From Nemertoderma westbladi (taxonomy: Eukaryota > Xenacoelomorpha > Nemertodermatida > Nemertodermatidae): a stretch of DNA of 49,210 bases. The position numbers and the translations under genes were made by a program. This document shows positions 1-12,081 of the stretch, in pieces. Position 1 is the first letter of the stretch, and each line of letters starts with the position of its first letter. The DNA is taken from assembly GCA_032718475.1 (NCBI GenBank), contig JAUCBJ010008806.1:1-49210 (forward strand). Direction: 5' to 3'. The notes beneath the pieces were generated by a model that saw only the letters and a list, made by a program, of their open reading frames with translations, searched no databases and was not told where the DNA came from.

Positions 1-321
1 TCATGCCCTGTACCCTTGCTGCCAGGTGCAGGTCGCAGTGAAGTGCTCTCATAGTGGACATGAGAACACTCTACTCCTGACCAGCCATTGGTAGATCACC
101 ATCTGCCTGGTCAGGCCATATACCCCTGCAGCCAAGTATATGGGTCCTTAATCCAGGACCAAGTGCGTCCTTATCCCAGAACGAAGGGGGTCCTAGTTAC
201 AGGACCAGATTTGCCCTAGTAAGAGGGTCTATACAGCTACAGGTGGCACCTCCTTTATGCTGCATGGAGGTGGCAAGTTTTCTTGATCAATGACCTAGAA
301 TACCTGACCTGACCTACAAAA
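1..321. other. no gene seen
   Basis: I see no convincing open frame, RNA gene or repeat family here. The stretch has short imperfect inverted pieces built on GGTCC and GGACC near positions 150-215, then runs into the 37-bp array. It is probably unique flanking or old repeat sequence. Confidence 0.5.
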
Positions 322-3300
322 ATACACAAATACTAAACAGTAAGTGGTAAGTGTTGCAGAAAGTATGACACAAATACTAAACAGTAAGTTTTAAGTGTTG
401 CAGAAAGTATGACACAAATACTAAACAATAAATGTTACTGAAAGTATGATAGAAATACTAAACAATAAGTGTTACAGAAAGTATGACACAAATACTAAAC
501 AGTAAGTGTTACAGAAAGTATGACACAAATACTAAACAGTAAGTGTTAAAGAAAGTATGACACAAATACTAAACAATAAATGTTACTGAAAGTATGATAG
601 AAATACTAAACAATAAGTGTTACAGAAAGTATGACACAAATACTAAACAATAAGTGTTACAGAAAGTATGACACAAATACTAAACAGTAAGTGTTACAGA
701 AAGTATGACACAAATACTAAACAGTAAGTTTTAAGTGTTGCAGAAAGTATGACACAAATACTAAACAATAAATGTTACTGAAAGTGTGACACAAATACTA
801 AACAGTAAGTATTACAGAAAGTATGACACAAATACTAAACAGTAAGTGTTACAGAAAGTATGACACAAATACTAAACAGTAAGTGTTAAAGAAAGTATGA
901 CACAAATACTAAACAGTAAGTGTTACAGAAAGTATGATACAAATACTAAACAGTAAGTGTTACAAAAAGTATTACACAAATACTAAGCAGTAAGTGTTAC
1001 AGAAAGTATTACACAAATACTAAACAGTAAGTGTTACAGAAAGTATGACAGAAATACTAAACAGTAAGTGTTACAGAAAGTATGACACAAATACTAAACA
1101 ATAAGTGTTACAGAAAGTGTGACACAAATACTAAACAGTAAGTGTTACAAAAAGTGTGACACAAATACTAAACAGTAAGTGTTACAAAAAGTGTGACACA
1201 AATACTAAATAGTAAGTGTTACAAAAAGTATTACACAAATACTAAACAGTAAGTGTTACAGAAAGTATGACACAAATACTAAACAGTAAGTATTACAGAA
1301 AGTATGACAGAAATACTAAACAGTAAGTGTTAAAGAAAGTATGACACAAATACTAAACAGTAAGTGTTACAGAAAGTATGACAGAAATACTAAACAGTAA
1401 GTGTTACAGAAAGTATGACACAAATACTAAACAGTAAGTGTTAAAGAAAGTATGACACAAATACTAAACAGTAAGTGTTACAGAAAGTATTACACAAATA
1501 CTAAACAGTAAGTGTTACAGAAAGTATGACAGAAATACTAAACAGTAAGTGTTACAGAAAGTATGACACAAATACTAAACAGTAAGTGTTAAAGAAAGTA
1601 TGACACAAATACTAAACAGTAAGTGTTACAGAAAGTATTACACAAATACTAAATAGTAAGTGTTACAGAAAGTATGACACAAATACTAAACAGTAAGTGG
1701 TAAGTGTTGCAGAAAGTATGACACAAATACTAAACAATAAATGTTACAGAAAGTGTGACACAAATACTAAATAGTAAGTGTTACAGAAAGTATGACACAT
1801 ATACTAAACAGTAAGTGTTACAGAAAGTGTGACACAAATACTAAACAGTAAGTGTTACAGAAAGTATGACACAAATACTAAACAGTAAGTGTTACAGAAA
1901 GTATGGCACAAATACTAAACAGTAAGTGTTACAAAAAGTATGACACAAATACTAAACAGTAAGTGGTACAGAAAGTATGACACAAATACTAAATAGTAAG
2001 TGTTACAGAAAGTATGATACAAATACTAAATAGTAAGTGTTACAGAAAGTATGACACATATACTAAACAGTAAGTGTTACAGAAAGTATGGCACAAATAC
2101 TAAACAGTAAGTGGTACAGAAAGTATGACACAAATACTAAACAGTAAGTGTTACAGAAAGTATGGCACAAATACTAAACAGTAAGTGTTACAAAAAGTAT
2201 GACACAAATACTAAATAGTAAGTGTTACAGAAAGTATGACACATATACTAAACAGTAAGTGTTACAGAAAGTATGGCACAAATACTAAACAGTAAGTGTT
2301 ACAAAAAGTATGACACAAATACTAAACAGTAAGTGGTACAGAAAGTATGACACAAATACTAAACAGTAAGTGTTACAGAAAGTATGGCACAAATACTAAA
2401 CAGTAAGTGTTACAAAAAGTATGACACAAATACTAAACAGTAAGTGGTACAGAAAGTATGACACAAATACTGAATAGTAAGTGTTACAGAAAGTATGACA
2501 CATATACTAAACAGTAAGTGTTACAGAAAGTATGGCACAAATACTAAACAGTAAGTGGTACAGAAAGTATGACACAAATACTAAATAGTAAGTGTTACAG
2601 AAAGTATGACACAAATACTAAACAGTAAGTGGTACAGAAAGTATGACACAAATACTAAATAGTAAGTGTTACAGAAAGTATGATACAAATACTAAATAGT
2701 AAGTGTTACAGAAAGTATGACACATATACTAAACAGTAAGTGTTACAGAAAGTATGGCACAAATACTAAACAGTAAGTGTTACAAAAAGTATGACACAAA
2801 TACTAAACAGTAAGTGGTACAGAAAGTATGACACAAATACTAAACAGTAAGTGTTACAGAAAGTATGGCACAAATACTAAACAGTAAGTGTTACAAAAAG
2901 TATGACACAAATACTAAACAGTAAGTGGTACAGAAAGTATGACACAAATACTAAATAGTAAGTGTTACAGAAAGTGTGACACAAATACTAAACAGTAAGT
3001 GTTACAGAAAGTATGACACAAATACTAAACAGTAAGTGTTACAGAAAGTATGGCACAAATACTAAACAGTAAGTGTTACAAAAAGTATGACACAAATACT
3101 AAACAGTAAGTGGTACAGAAAGTATGACACAAATACTAAATAGTAAGTGTTACAGAAAGTATGATACAAATACTAAATAGTAAGTGTTACAGAAAGTATG
3201 ACACATATACTAAACAGTAAGTGTTACAGAAAGTGTGACACAAATACTAAACAGTAAGTGTTACAGAAAGTATGACACAAATACTAAACAGTAAGTGTTA

Positions 3301-3614
3301 CAGAAAGTATGGCACAAATACTAAACAGTAAGTGTTACAAAAAGTATGACACAAATACTAAACAGTAAGTGGTACAGAAAGTATGGCACAAATACTAAAC
3401 AGTAAGTGTTACAAAAAGTATGACACAAATACTAAACAGTAAGTGGTACAGAAAGTATGACACAAATACTAAATAGTAAGTGTTACAGAAAGTATGACAC
3501 AAATACTAAATAGTAAGTATTACAGAAAGTATGACACAAATACTAAATAGTAAGTGTTACAAAAAGTATGACACAAATACTAAACAGTAAGTGGTAAGTG
3601 TTGCAGAAAGTATG
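322..3614. repeat. 37-bp AT-rich minisatellite array, about 89 units
   Basis: The unit joins ACACAAATACTAAACAG to TAAGTGTTACAGAAAGTATG and repeats head to tail with few interruptions. Common variants change GACAC to GATAC, GGCAC or TTACAC, AACAG to AATAG or AACAATAA, and GTGTTACAG to GTGGTACAG. Some units carry an extra TAAGTGG piece near 345, 380, 735, 1690 and 3590. Groups of variants recur in the same order, for example between 2040 and 3240, so multi-unit blocks have been copied. There are frequent TAA and TAG triplets and no long open frame, so it is non-coding. Confidence 0.97.
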
Positions 3615-4059
3615 TGTGACGGGATCAGGGGATCCCGACCGGTTTGGTTTATTTACGCGTCAGCGTCACCGTGCGAGTGAAAAGAGAGTTTGTTATTGTT
3701 CCAATTTTATGGATAAACGGTAATATAAAATATGCAGAATTTATATTGTGTATATGTACTGTACGTCCTCAGTTTGTATTATTACACTTTCTAAACAACT
3801 ATGAAATCATATCTTATATTGCATTACATTTGTTACAAATATCACCAGTACTTCCTAGTTCCTACATTTTGCATACATAGCGAACATACTTATCGAGTTA
3901 CATTATATGCGAACTTATTTGTGTATGATACTAATTATAACCTATGTTTATGGTTTTGCTTTATTCATTAGTGGCAGTGGCACGCCCCAATAAAATAAAT
4001 AAATAAAAAAATATTGGTTAATTTTGTACTACTGTAAAATTGTACTACTACTACTACTA
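3615..4059. other. non-coding spacer, possible LTR remnant
   Basis: It starts with TGTGACGGGATCAGGGGATC, which resembles the TGTGAC start common to many LTRs, and ends in an A-rich stretch (about 3990-4015) after CACGCCCCAATAAA. No matching second LTR is in the window, so this is only a suggestion. The 78-codon open frame at 3644-3880 has no recognisable motif and is probably chance. Confidence 0.3.
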
Positions 4060-4188
4060 CTAGGTCGAGCGAATTATGACAGTGGGAATAAGATCTTTCC
4101 AGGCTTCCCGATTCTCCATAGTTGTCGCAATTTCGTTTCTCCCATGTTCAGTATCCCTTTCAAGTTGATCTATATATGTCGTCCAAGA
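4040..4188 (-). mobile_element. 3' end of a non-LTR retrotransposon (LINE) with simple-repeat tail
   Basis: Read on the minus strand, 4188 down to 4060 encodes 42 residues ending in a TAG stop. The pattern is W-T-x-Y-I-D-Q-L-E-R-D, then a short helix, then M-E-N-R-E-A-W. This fits the extreme C-terminus of non-LTR reverse transcriptases of RTE-like type, where W-x-D-x-I, D and M-x-D-R-x-x-W recur. A (TAG)n simple repeat follows directly downstream (plus-strand CTA repeats at about 4040-4062), as expected for the 3' tail of such an element. Upstream codons are out of frame, so only a truncated scrap remains. Assignment is by motif only. Confidence 0.45.
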
Positions 4189-4690
4189 CTACGCTTTCCA
4201 TGAGTTGCTTGCCAGAAAAGTAGAAACGCCCCAATAATACTATACTCCTCCAGATGGAACTGATACTGGGAAGGCCTACTCCTTTACAGTATTTGTTACC
4301 ATTTAAAGATGCATTGCAGTGGCTCAGTTAGCATTACTATTGTGGTTATTTATTATACCTATGTCCTCAGTTTGCCCTTCACATTCTAGCACTATTTGTT
4401 TACAATTTTAGGCAAACTATTAGTGAAAGTACGTTATGAAGAAGATGGCCTCATACATACAGTAAATGCAACATTGATTGGTGAAAAGGTTATAGGTTAG
4501 TAAAAACTATTACACCTAATAATATAATAGTAATAATAATAATAACAATAGTATAGATAACAACAATAATCAAGCAAAGGCGTACAGGAGCTATATATAG
4601 ATATTCCCTCCCACCACCACCACTACCCCTTTAAACCAATAGGAATCTAGTTTGTCTGTTTGTCAATACAGAGTAAAATTAATTTGTCAA
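4189..4690. other. non-coding spacer with TAA-rich simple repeat
   Basis: I find no gene. A TAATAATAATAATAACAATA-like simple repeat lies at about 4520-4570 and a CCACCACCACCAC run near 4610. The 36-bp array begins directly after GTCAACAGGAGC. Confidence 0.55.
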
Positions 4691-7600
4691 CAGGAGCGGG
4701 ACATCCGTTGGAGGACATTGTGGTTGCATGGGCGGGACATCCGTTGGAGGACATTGTGGTTGCATGGGCGTGACATCCGTTGGAAGACATTGTGGTTGCA
4801 GGGGCGGGACATCCGTTGGAAGACATTGTGGTTGCAGGGGCGCGAGATCCGTTGGAAGACATTGTGGTTGCAGGGACGGGAGATCCGTTGGAGGACATTG
4901 TGGTTGCATGGGCGGGACATCCGTTGGAAGACATTGTGGTTGCAGGGACGGGACATCCGTTGGAAGACATTGTGGTTACAGGGACGGGACATCCGTTGGA
5001 GGACATTGTGGTTGCATGGGCGGGACATCCGTTGGAAGACATTGTGGTTGCAGGGGCGGGACATCCGTTGGAAGACATTGTGGTTGCAGGGGCGCGAGAT
5101 CCGTTGGAAGACATTGTGGTTGCAGGGGCGCGAGATCCGTTGGAAGACATTGTGGTTGCAGGGGCGGGACATCCGTTGGAAGACATTGTGGTTGCAGGGG
5201 CGCGAGATCCGTTGGAAGACACTGTGGTTGCAGGGGCGCGAGATCCGTTGGAGGACATTGTGGTTGCATGGGCGGGACATCCGTTGGAAGACATTGTGGT
5301 TGCAGGGACGGGACATCCGTTGGAGGACATTGTGGTTGCATGGGCGGGACATCCGTTGGAAGACATTGTGGTTGCAGGGACGGGACATCCGTTGGAGGAG
5401 ATTGTGGTTGCATGGGCGGGACATCCGTTGGAAGACATTGTGGTTGCAGGGACGGGACATCCGTTGGAGGACATTGTGGTTGCATGGGCGGGACATCCGT
5501 TGGAAGACATTGTGGTGGCAGGGACGGGAGATCCGTTGGAGGACATTGTGGTTGCAGGGGCGCGAGATCCGTTGGAAGACATTGTGGTTGCAGGGGCGCG
5601 AGATCCGTTGGAAGACATTGTGGTTGCAGGGGCGCGACATCCGTTGGAGGACATTGTGGTTGCAGGGACGGGAGATCCGTTGGAGGACATTGTGGTTGCA
5701 GGGGCGCGAGATCCGTTGGAAGACATTGTGGTTGCAGGGGCGGGACATCCGTTGGAAGACATTGTGGTTGCAGGGGCGGGACATCCGTTGGAAGACATTG
5801 TGGTTGCAGGGGCGGGACATCCGTTGGAGGACATTGTGGTTGCATGGGCGGGACATCCGTTGGAGGACATTTTGGTTGCATGGGCAGGACATCCGTTGGA
5901 AGACATTGTGGTTGCATGGGCGGGACATCCGTTGGAAGACATTGTGGTTGCAGGGGCGGGACATCCGTGGGAGGACATTGTGGTTGCAGGGGCGGGACAT
6001 CCGTTGGAAGACATTGTGGTTGCAGGGGCGGGACATCCGTTGGAGGACATTGTGGTTGCATGGGCGGGACATCCGTTGGAAGACATTGTGGTTGCAGGGG
6101 CGCGAGATCCGTTGGAAGACATTGTGGTTGCAGGGGCGCGAGATCCGTTGGAAGACATTGTGGTTACATGGGCGGGACATCCGTTGGAAGACATTGTGGT
6201 TGCAGGGGCGGGACATCCGTTGAAAGACATTGTGGTTGCAGGGGCGGGAGATCCGTTGGAAGACATTGTGGTTGCAGGGGCGGGACATCCGTTGGAGGAC
6301 ATTGTGGTTGCATGGGCGGGACATCCGTTGGAAGACATTGTGGTTGCAGGGGCGGGACATCCGTTGGAGGACATTGTGGTTGCATGGGCGGGACATCCGT
6401 TGGAGGACATTGTGGTTGCAAGGGCGGGACATCCGTTGGAGGACATTTTGGTTGCATGGGCAGGACATCCGTTGGAAGACATTGTGGTTGCAGGGGCGGG
6501 ACATCCGTTGGAGGACATTGTGGTTGCATGGGCGGGACATCCGTTGGAGGACATTGTGGTTGCATGGGCGGGACATCCGTTGGAGGACATTTTGGTTGCA
6601 TGGGCAGGACATCCGTTGGAAGACATTGTGGTTGCAGGGGCGGGACATCCGTTGGAGGACATTGTGGTTGCATGGGCGGGACATCCGTTGGAAGACATTG
6701 TGGTTGCAGGGGCGCGAGATCCGTTGGAAGACATTGTGGTTGCAGGGGCGGGACATCCGTTGGAAGACATTGTGGTTGCAGGGGCGGGACATCCGTTGGA
6801 AGACATTGTGGTTGCAGGGGCGGGACATCCGTTGGAGGACATTGTGGTTGCATGGGCGGGACATCCGTTGGAGGACATTTTGGTTGCATGGGCAGGACAT
6901 CCGTTGGAAGACATTGTGGTTGCATGGGCGGGACATCCGTTGGAAGACATTGTGGTTGCAGGGGCGGGACATCCGTGGGAGGACATTGTGGTTGCAGGGG
7001 CGGGACATCCGTTGGAAGACATTGCGGTTGCAGGGGCGGGACATCCGTTGGAGGACATTGTGGTTGCATGGGCGGGACATCCGTTGGAAGACATTGTGGT
7101 TGCAGGGGCGCGAGATCCGTTGGAAGACATTGTGGTTGCAGGGGCGCGAGATCCGTTGGAAGATATTGTGGTTGCAGGGGCGGGACATCCGTTGGAAGAC
7201 ATTGTGGTTGCAGGGGCGGGACATCCGTTGGAAGACATTGTGGTTGCAGGGGCGGGACATCCGTTGGAGGACATTGTGGTTGCATGGGCGGGACATCCGT
7301 TGGAGGACATTTTGGTTGCATGGGCAGGACATCCGTTGGAAGACATTGTGGTTGCATGGGCGGGACATCCGTTGGAAGACATTGTGGTTGCAGGGGCGGG
7401 ACATCCGTGGGAGGACATTGTGGTTGCAGGGGCGGGACATCCGTTGGAAGACATTGTGGTTGCAGGGGCGGGACATCCGTTGGAGGACATTGTGGTTGCA
7501 TGGGCGGGACATCCGTTGGAAGACATTGTGGTTGCAGGGGCGCGAGATCCGTTGGAAGACATTGTGGTTGCAGGGGCGCGAGATCCGTTGGAAGACATTG

Positions 7601-9900
7601 TGGTTACATGGGCGGGACATCCGTTGGAAGACATTGTGGTTGCAGGGGCGGGACATCCGTTGAAAGACATTGTGGTTGCAGGGGCGGGAGATCCGTTGGA
7701 AGACATTGTGGTTGCAGGGGCGGGACATCCGTTGGAGGACATTGTGGTTGCATGGGCGGGACATCCGTTGGAAGACATTGTGGTTGCAGGGGCGGGACAT
7801 CCGTTGGAGGACATTGTGGTTGCATGGGCGGGACATCCGTTGGAGGACATTGTGGTTGCAAGGGCGGGACATCCGTTGGAGGACATTTTGGTTGCATGGG
7901 CAGGACATCCGTTGGAAGACATTGTGGTTGCAGGGGCGGGACATCCGTTGGAGGACATTGTGGTTGCATGGGCGGGACATCCGTTGGAGGACATTGTGGT
8001 TGCATGGGCGGGACATCCGTTGGAGGACATTTTGGTTGCATGGGCAGGACATCCGTTGGAAGACATTGTGGTTGCAGGGGCGGGACATCCGTTGGAGGAC
8101 ATTGTGGTTGCATGGGCGGGACATCCGTTGGAAGACATTGTGGTTGCAGGGGCGCGAGATCCGTTGGAAGACATTGTGGTTGCAGGGGCGGGACATCCGT
8201 TGGAAGACATTGTGGTTGCAGGGGCGCGAGATCCGTTGGAAGACATTGTGGTTGCAGGGGCGGGACATCCTTTGGAGGACATTGTGGTTGCATGGGCGGG
8301 ACATCCGTTGGAAGACATTGTGGTTGCAGGGGCGGGACATCCGTTGGAAGACATTGTGGTTGCAGGGGCGCGAGATCCGTTGGAAGACATTGTGGTTGCA
8401 GGGGCGGGAGATCCGTTGGAGGACATTGTGGTTGCAGGGGCGGTAGATCCGTTGGAGGACATTGTGGTTGCATGGGTGGGAGATCCGTTGGAGGACATTG
8501 CGGTTGCATGGGCGGGACATCCGTTGGAGGACATTGTGGTTGCATGGGCGGGACATCCGTTGGAAGACATTGTGGTTGCAGGGGCGGGACATCCGTTGGA
8601 AGACATTGTGGTTGCAGGGGCGCGAGATCCGTTGGAAGACATTGTGGTTGCAGGGGCGGGACATCCGTTGGAGGACATTGTGGTTGCATGGGCGGGACAT
8701 CCGTTGGAGGACATTGTGGTTGCATGGGCGGGACATCCGTTGGAAGACATTGTGGTTGCAGGGGCGGGACATCCGTTGGAGGACATTGTGGTTGCATGGG
8801 CAGGACATCCGTTGGAAGACATTGTGGTTGCAGGGGCGGGACATCCGTTGGAAGACATTGTGGTTGCAGGGGCGCGAGATCCGTTGGAAGACATTGTGGT
8901 TGCAGGGGCGCGACATCCGTTGGAGGACATTGTGGTTGCATGGGCGGGACATCCGTTGGAAGACATTGTGGTTGCAGGGGCGGGACATCCCGTTGGAAGA
9001 CATTGTGGTTGCAGGGACGGGAGATCCGTTGGAGGACATTGTGGTTGCAGGGGCGGGAGATCCATTGGAGGACATTGTGGTTGCATGGGCGGGACATCCG
9101 TTGGAAGACATTGTGGTTGCAGGGGCGGGACATCCGTTGGAAGACATTGTGGTTGCAAGGGCGGGAGATCCGTTGGAGGACATTGTGGTTGCAGGGGCGG
9201 GAGATCCATTGGAGGACATTGTGGTTGCATGGGCGGGACATCCGTTGGAGGACATTGTGGTTGCATGGGCGGGACATCCGTTGGAGGACATTGTGGTTGC
9301 ATGGGCGGGACATCCGTTGGAGGACATTGTGGTTGCAGGGGCGGGAGATCCGTTGGAGGACATTGTGGTTGCAGGGGCGGGAGATCCATTGGAGGACATT
9401 GTGGTTGCATGGGCGGGACATCCGTTGGAAGACATTGTGGTTGCAGGGGCGGGACATCCGTTGGAAGACATTGTGGTTGCAGGGGCGGGAGATCCGTTGG
9501 AGGACATTGTGGTTGCATGGGCGGGACATCCGTTGGAGGACATTGTGGTTGCATGGGCGGGAGATCCGTTGGAGGACATTGTGGTTGCAGGGGCGGGAGA
9601 TCCATTGGAGGACATTGTGGTTGCATGGGCGGGACATCCGTTGGAAGACATTGTGGTTGCAGGGGCGGGACATCCGTTGGAAGACATTGTGGTTGCAGGG
9701 GCGGGAGATCCGTTGGAGGACATTGTGGTTGCAGGGGCGGGAGATCCATTGGAGGACATTGTGGTTGCATGGGCGGGACATCCGTTGGAAGACATTGTGG
9801 TTGCAGGGGCGGGAAATCCGTTGGAAGACATTGTGGTTGCAGGGGCGGGAGATCCGTTGGAGGACATTGTGGTTGCATGGGCGGGACATCCGTTGGAGGA

Positions 9901-11700
9901 CATTGTGGTTGCATGGGCGGGACATCCGTTGGAGGACATTGTGGTTGCATGGGCGGGACATCCGTTGGAAGACATTTTGGTTGCAGGGGCGGGACATCCG
10001 TTGGAAGACATTGTGGTTGCAGGGGCGGGAGATCCGTTGGAGGACATTGTGGTTGCAGGGGCGGGAGATCCATTGGAGGACATTGTGGTTGCATGGGCGG
10101 GACATCCGTTGGAGGACATTGTGGTTGCATGGGCGGGACATCCGTTGGAAGACATTGTGGTTGCAGGGGCGGGACATCCGTTGGAAGACATTGTGGTTGC
10201 AGGGGCGCGAGATCCGTTGGAAGACATTGTGGTTGCAGGGGCGGGACATCCGTTGGAGGACATTGTGGTTGCATGGGCGGGACATCCGTTGGAAGACATT
10301 GTGGTTGCAGGGGCGGGACATCCGTTGGAAGACATTGTGGTTGCAGGGGCGCGAGATCCGTTGGAAGACATTGTGGTTGCAGGGGCGCGAGATCCGTTGG
10401 AAGACATTGTGGTTGCAGGGGCGGGAGATCCGTTGGAGGACATTGTGGTTGCAGGGGCGGGAGATCCGTTGGAGGACATTGTGGTTGCAGGGGCGGGAGA
10501 TCCGTTGGAAGACATTGTGGTTGCAGGGGCGGGACATCCGTTGGAAGACATTGTGGTTGCAGGGGCGGGACATCCGTTGGAAGACATTGTGGTTGCAGTG
10601 GCGCGAGATCCGTTGGAAGACATTGTGGTTGCAGGGGCGCGAGATCCGTTGGAAGACATTGTGGTTGCAGGGGCGGGAGATCCGTTGGAAGACATTGTGG
10701 TTGCATGGGCGGGACATCCGTTGGAAGACATTGTGGTTGCAGGGGCGCGAGATCCGTTGGAAGACATTGTGGTTGCAGGGGCGCGAGATCCGTTGGAAGA
10801 CATTGTGGTTGCATGGGCGGGACATCCGTTGGAGGACATTGTGGTTGCATGGGCGGGACATCCGTTGGAAGACATTTTGGTTGCAGGGGCGGGACATCCG
10901 TTGGAAGACATTGTGGTTGCAGGGGCGGGAGATCCGTTGGAGGACATTGTGGTTGCAGGGGCGGGAGATCCATTGGAGGACATTGTGGTTGCATGGGCGG
11001 GACATCCGTTGGAGGACATTGTGGTTGCATGGGCGGGACATCCGTTGGAAGACATTGTGGTTGCAGGGGCGGGACATCCGTTGGAAGACATTGTGGTTGC
11101 AGGGGCGCGAGATCCGTTGGAAGACATTGTGGTTGCAGGGGCGGGACATCCGTTGGAGGACATTGTGGTTGCATGGGCGGGACATCCGTTGGAAGACATT
11201 GTGGTTGCAGGGGCGGGACATCCGTTGGAAGACATTGTGGTTGCAGGGGCGCGAGATCCGTTGGAAGACATTGTGGTTGCAGGGGCGCGAGATCCGTTGG
11301 AAGACATTGTGGTTGCAGGGGCGGGAGATCCGTTGGAGGACATTGTGGTTGCAGGGGCGGGAGATCCGTTGGAGGACATTGTGGTTGCAGGGGCGGGAGA
11401 TCCGTTGGAAGACATTGTGGTTGCAGGGGCGGGACATCCGTTGGAAGACATTGTGGTTGCAGGGGCGGGACATCCGTTGGAAGACATTGTGGTTGCAGTG
11501 GCGCGAGATCCGTTGGAAGACATTGTGGTTGCAGGGGCGCGAGATCCGTTGGAAGACATTGTGGTTGCAGGGGCGGGAGATCCGTTGGAAGACATTGTGG
11601 TTGCATGGGCGGGACATCCGTTGGAAGACATTGTGGTTGCAGGGGCGCGAGATCCGTTGGAAGACATTGTGGTTGCAGGGGCGCGAGATCCGTTGGAAGA
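9901..11700. repeat. perfect 900-bp tandem duplication inside the 36-bp array
   Basis: Positions 9901-10800 and 10801-11700 match line by line by eye, including private variants such as GACATTTTGG at about 9971 and 10871 and TGCAGTGGCGCGAG at about 10595 and 11495. 900 bp is exactly 25 units of 36. The lack of differences means a very recent copying event, or an assembly artefact. Confidence 0.9.
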
Positions 11701-11770
11701 CATTGTGGTTGCAGGGGCGGGACATCCGTTGGAAGACATTGTGGTAGCATGGGCGGGACATCCGTTGGAA

Positions 11771-11775
11771 GACAT
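11771..11775. other. target site duplication GACAT (left)
   Basis: GACAT directly precedes the left LTR and is repeated directly after the right LTR at 17114-17118. Removing the element and one copy restores an unbroken 36-bp repeat unit. Five base pairs is the usual duplication size for Ty3/Gypsy elements. Confidence 0.95.
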
Positions 11776-12043
11776 TGCTGTGTTGTGAGGTGAGCCGAAA
11801 GATAGAACAAGAGTTTATCTGAAGCATGTACACAACATAATAATCAATATAATACATATATAGATGTGATAGATAAGTCAGCAGTCATGTGGGCGCCGAC
11901 TGCATAGCAGATATACCAGATACCGGTATGGTAGGTATCAGTATGCAATAAGAAGAACTAGGTATATGCACTAAGGCAACCGACAGAACAGTATAACATA
12001 CATATATACTATATGGCTACGAGTAGGTCACGAGTATCTCTCA
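11776..12043 (-). repeat. 3' LTR of the Gypsy element (268 bp)
   Basis: Read on the minus strand it starts TGAGAGATACTCG and ends in AGCA, so it has TG...CA termini. It matches 16846-17113 at 265 of 268 positions by eye, differing at 11780/16850, in the GTCATG/GTCAGG stretch and in GCACT/GCAGT. It contains the palindrome ATACCGGTAT at 11920-11929. Confidence 0.95.
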
Positions 12044-12055
12044 TCTCCCCCTTTC
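12044..12055 (-). promoter_or_regulatory. polypurine tract of the Gypsy element
   Basis: On the minus strand GAAAGGGGGAGA abuts the 3' LTR start. It is the expected primer site for plus-strand DNA synthesis. A near copy (GAAAGGGGGAGG) lies about 50 bp upstream at 12096-12107, within the last codons of pol. Confidence 0.85.
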
Positions 12056-12081
12056 AGTTTTAGTGAGTCTGGGAATATATG

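Larger units (their letters stand above)
4691..11775. repeat. 36-bp GC-rich minisatellite, left part (about 197 units)
   Basis: The unit is GACATCCGTTGGAAGACATT followed by GTGGTTGCAGGGGCGG. Variants alternate gaag/gagg, cat/gat, gcgggac/gcgcgag, caggggcg/catgggcg and gggacgg. The period is 36 throughout except one 37-base unit at about 8990 (extra C). Since 36 is a multiple of three and the consensus lacks stops in all six frames, five frames stay open for thousands of bases. These predicted 1,100-2,387-residue repeat proteins have no non-repetitive domain and most unit variants change the amino acid in any frame, so I do not call them genes. Multi-unit duplications are evident: 9901-10800 repeats as 10801-11700, and about 5700-6785 repeats as 7140-8225. 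The array continues after the Gypsy element at 17119. Confidence 0.97.

Noticed and set aside
322-3614. CRISPR array
   Set aside because: Units are directly adjacent without unique spacers, in an animal-type sequence without cas genes. It is a minisatellite.
3644-3880. 78-codon open frame as a small gene
   Set aside because: No motif, Leu/Ile-rich chance composition and AT-rich context.
4647-11857. Giant open frames (up to 2,387 codons) on both strands over the 36-bp array
   Set aside because: The unit is divisible by three with no stop in any frame, so openness is automatic. No unique domain and no consistent codon pattern are seen.
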